Source: Clostridiaceae bacterium (GTDB lineage: Bacteria > Bacillota > Clostridia > Saccharofermentanales > DTU023). From it: 15,068 nt of DNA. The stretch is taken from assembly GCA_012841255.1 (NCBI GenBank), contig DUUZ01000115.1, positions 1-15,068 on the forward strand, given 5' to 3'. The first letter of the stretch is position 1. Every line of letters starts with the position of its first letter. Below are positions 13,696 through 15,068 of the stretch, in pieces. The notes beneath the pieces are model-generated. The model saw only the letters and a list, made by a program, of their open reading frames with translations. It was not told where the DNA came from and searched no databases. The translations under genes were made by a program, and so were the position numbers.

Positions 13696-13885
13696 GATTG
13701 AACTCACTTTCAGATCAAACTGATTTGTCGGCGGCCCGGAGGCCGCTGTCCCCATTACGATATGCAAACATAGTGAAAAGAACGATATGTGGGCTCGCGT
13801 CGGGGGATTTGTTTGATTGCAGACAGAATACAGGAAGAAAGGTTGAAAATAAAGCATGAAATAGCCGAATATAGGGAATCTTATT

Positions 13886-13906
13886 GACGATTTATTGACA
13901 ATCGTC
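13886..13906. promoter_or_regulatory. operator-like palindrome between divergent genes
   Basis: GACGATT (13886-13892) and AATCGTC (13900-13906) are perfect reverse complements around TATTGAC, a size suited to a dimeric regulator. TTGAC recurs three times across it (13884, 13895, 13913), the first two 11 bases apart, one helical turn. Confidence 0.4.
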
Positions 13907-13962
13907 CTGATTTTGACCGTGCGAAAGCCGAGAAATGGCGGTAATATGCAGACCGGCTTGAG

Positions 13963-14021
13963 CGGAATCCATAAAAGAAGCAGCTGAAAAAGAGGGGAGG
14001 AGATTCCGGTTTCGCTTCTTT
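13963..14021. other. interleaved inverted repeats, potential RNA pseudoknot or switch
   Basis: CGGAATC (13963-13969) pairs with GATTCCG (14002-14008), and AAAGAAGC (13974-13981) pairs with GCTTCTTT (14014-14021). The arms are perfect and arranged 1-2-1'-2'. If transcribed they could form an H-type pseudoknot or two alternative hairpins. The loop at 13982-14001 is purine-rich and resembles a ribosome binding site (GGGGAGG), but no start codon follows at useful spacing. Confidence 0.4.
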
Positions 14022-14128
14022 GGAGCATGTGATTGTTATTGAATCATGGGCATTTCTCATGATGCGGGAAAGAGGGGAGTGGGATAGAATGACCGCAGTA
14101 ATACTCTGGTGCAAAGAGGAGAGATGAC

Positions 14129-15068
14129 ATGGACAAAAAGTATCTGATTCAAATGATAGCCGATTATTCCGAGGTCCCCGGGCCGTCGGGATTTGAGCAT
14201 GAGGCAGCGGATCTGGCAGTTTCTTATAGCCGGGGGCTTGGCCAAACGGAACGGGACAGCCTGCAGAATGTCTATGTCCGCCGAAATGGCAACCGGGGGG
14301 ACCGGATCCGGGTCCAGCTGGATGCCCACCTGGATGAAGTCGGACTGATCGTCCAGTCGGTCAAACCGAATGGCATGCTGGGTGTCCTCCCCTTGGGCAG
14401 CTGGGTTGCCGGCAACATCCCTGCCCATCTTTTCCGGGTCCGCAACAGGCGGGGAGAGTGGCTGCCTGTCGTCGCAGCAAGCAAGCCGCCCCATTTTCTG
14501 ACCCCTGCCGAACGGGACCGGGGGGTCAGCATGGACCAGATCGAACTTGACCCCGGCTCCTCATCCAAGGAAGAGACTGAAGAGCGTTTCGGGATCGATA
14601 TGGCGGCGCCTATTGTGCCGGATGTCCCCTTTTCCTATCTGGAGGAACACGATCTTCTTCTGGGCAAGGCCTTTGACTGCCGTCTGGGCTGCGCCGCCCT
14701 GTCGGAAACCATGAGGCGGCTGGACGGGGAAGAGCTCGGTGTCGATCTGGTGGCGGCCTATTCCACCCAGGAAGAAGTGGGCGGCCGGGGAGCCCTGGTG
14801 ACAGCCCGCCAGGTTGCGGCAGATCTGGCCATTGTCTTTGAGGGCACGCCGGCCGATGACAGCTTTGCCGGCCCGGGTGCGGCCCAGACGGCCCTGGGAG
14901 CCGGCCCCATGCTCCGTCATATGGACCGGTCCATGGTCACCCATCCCGGTTTTCAGCGCTACGCCCTGACCATGGCCCGGGAAATGGGGATTCCCGTTCA
15001 GGAGGCTGTCCGGTCGGGCGGCGGCACTAACGGGGGTTTGATTCATACGGCGGGCAAAGGAATACCGA
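14129..15068 (+). CDS. M42-family metalloaminopeptidase (FrvX/PepA-like), 3' end outside window
   Basis: A cytoplasmic di-metal aminopeptidase of family M42 (glutamyl aminopeptidase/endoglucanase-like group), 313 residues visible and cut by the window edge close to its natural end. The expected metal ligands and base can be placed: H67 (LDAHLDEVG), D183 (AFDCRLGCA), E215 as general base and E216 (STQEEVGGRGA), E238 (VFEGTPADD) and H306 (GGTNGGLIHTAGKGIP). The N-terminal EVPGPSGFE (15-23) is also typical. AGGAG (14117-14121) lies seven bases before the ATG at 14129; an ATG at 14124 is in another frame and quickly stops. D183 sits in FDCRLGC rather than the common DDRxGC. It likely trims peptides to amino acids; the substrate preference cannot be told. 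Confidence 0.93.
   Translation, partial: MDKKYLIQMIADYSEVPGPSGFEHEAADLAVSYSRGLGQTERDSLQNVYVRRNGNRGDRIRVQLDAHLDEVGLIVQSVKPNGMLGVLPLGSWVAGNIPAHLFRVRNRRGEWLPVVAASKPPHFLTPAERDRGVSMDQIELDPGSSSKEETEERFGIDMAAPIVPDVPFSYLEEHDLLLGKAFDCRLGCAALSETMRRLDGEELGVDLVAAYSTQEEVGGRGALVTARQVAADLAIVFEGTPADDSFAGPGAAQTALGAGPMLRHMDRSMVTHPGFQRYALTMAREMGIPVQEAVRSGGGTNGGLIHTAGKGIP

Larger units (their letters stand above)
13696..14128. other. 433-base divergent intergenic region
   Basis: No credible gene. It holds the start regions of the hydrolase (left) and M42 peptidase (right). I see a GC-rich 6-bp hairpin GCGGCC/GGCCGC near 13733-13749 in the hydrolase leader, two direct copies of ACGATATG 25 bases apart (13757-13764 and 13782-13789), a 21-base palindrome at 13886-13906, interleaved inverted repeats at 13963-14021, and an ATCATG/CATGAT inverted repeat (14043-14048 with 14058-14063). 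No well-spaced consensus promoter could be assigned to either gene. Confidence 0.6.

Noticed and set aside
13696..14028. 111-codon upstream extension of the secreted hydrolase frame
   Set aside because: It lacks a ribosome binding site, has unnatural composition and would bury a perfect signal peptide in the middle of the protein; the start at 13695 is better.
13696..14128. c-di-AMP or c-di-GMP riboswitch before the hydrolase gene
   Set aside because: These often control wall hydrolases, but I found none of their conserved core segments on either strand.

Overview
The window looks like chromosomal DNA of a fairly GC-rich, low-motility-of-genes Bacillota (Clostridia-type) bacterium. The main clue is the left edge: a mazG, S4-domain RNA-binding (rqcP/yabO-like) and divIC cluster, the order known from Bacillus and Clostridia. 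Strong AGGAGG-type ribosome binding sites, a Gram-positive BMP lipoprotein transporter and a DUF5058 membrane protein agree with this. The sporulation genes yabP and yabQ, which normally sit between yabO and divIC in spore formers, are absent. No species can be named from the sequence alone. No tRNA, rRNA, CRISPR array, insertion sequence or phage gene was seen.

Layout, left to right. (1) 1-2440, plus strand: housekeeping genes. mazG overlaps rqcP; divIC follows from its own promoter and ends at a clear terminator; then nfo (endonuclease IV). (2) 2441-2734, minus strand: a small DUF2007-like protein, directly abutting nfo stop to stop. (3) 2930-7693, plus strand: a complete BMP-family (purine-nucleoside type) ABC importer in the order lipoprotein, permease, permease, ATPase. 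It has a leader with a terminator-like hairpin and two strong hairpins between the lipoprotein gene and the first permease gene. (4) 7782-9159, plus strand: two adjacent integral membrane proteins, a DUF5058 member and an unrecognised partner, just downstream of a strong terminator and with no promoter of their own that I can see. (5) 9248-12597, minus strand: a trkA, trkH, flavin-reductase-like operon (potassium uptake plus an FMN protein), separated from region 4 by a bidirectional terminator. (6) 12712-13695, minus strand: a secreted protein with a coiled-coil repeat tract and a SleB-like cell wall hydrolase domain. (7) 13696-14128: a 433-base divergent intergenic region holding an operator-like palindrome and two interleaved inverted repeats that could form a pseudoknot. 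(8) 14129 to the end, plus strand: an M42-family metalloaminopeptidase, cut by the window edge.

How the genes work together. MazG cleans non-canonical NTPs, RqcP rescues stalled ribosomes, DivIC acts in septation, and endonuclease IV repairs abasic sites: general maintenance. The ABC operon would bring in nucleosides or a similar ligand. TrkA gates TrkH in potassium uptake. The most open question is what the DUF5058 pair does; its tight coupling and multi-spanning character suggest a two-subunit transporter of unknown substrate. The most unusual non-coding signals are the interleaved repeats at 13963-14021 and the hairpins around the ABC operon.
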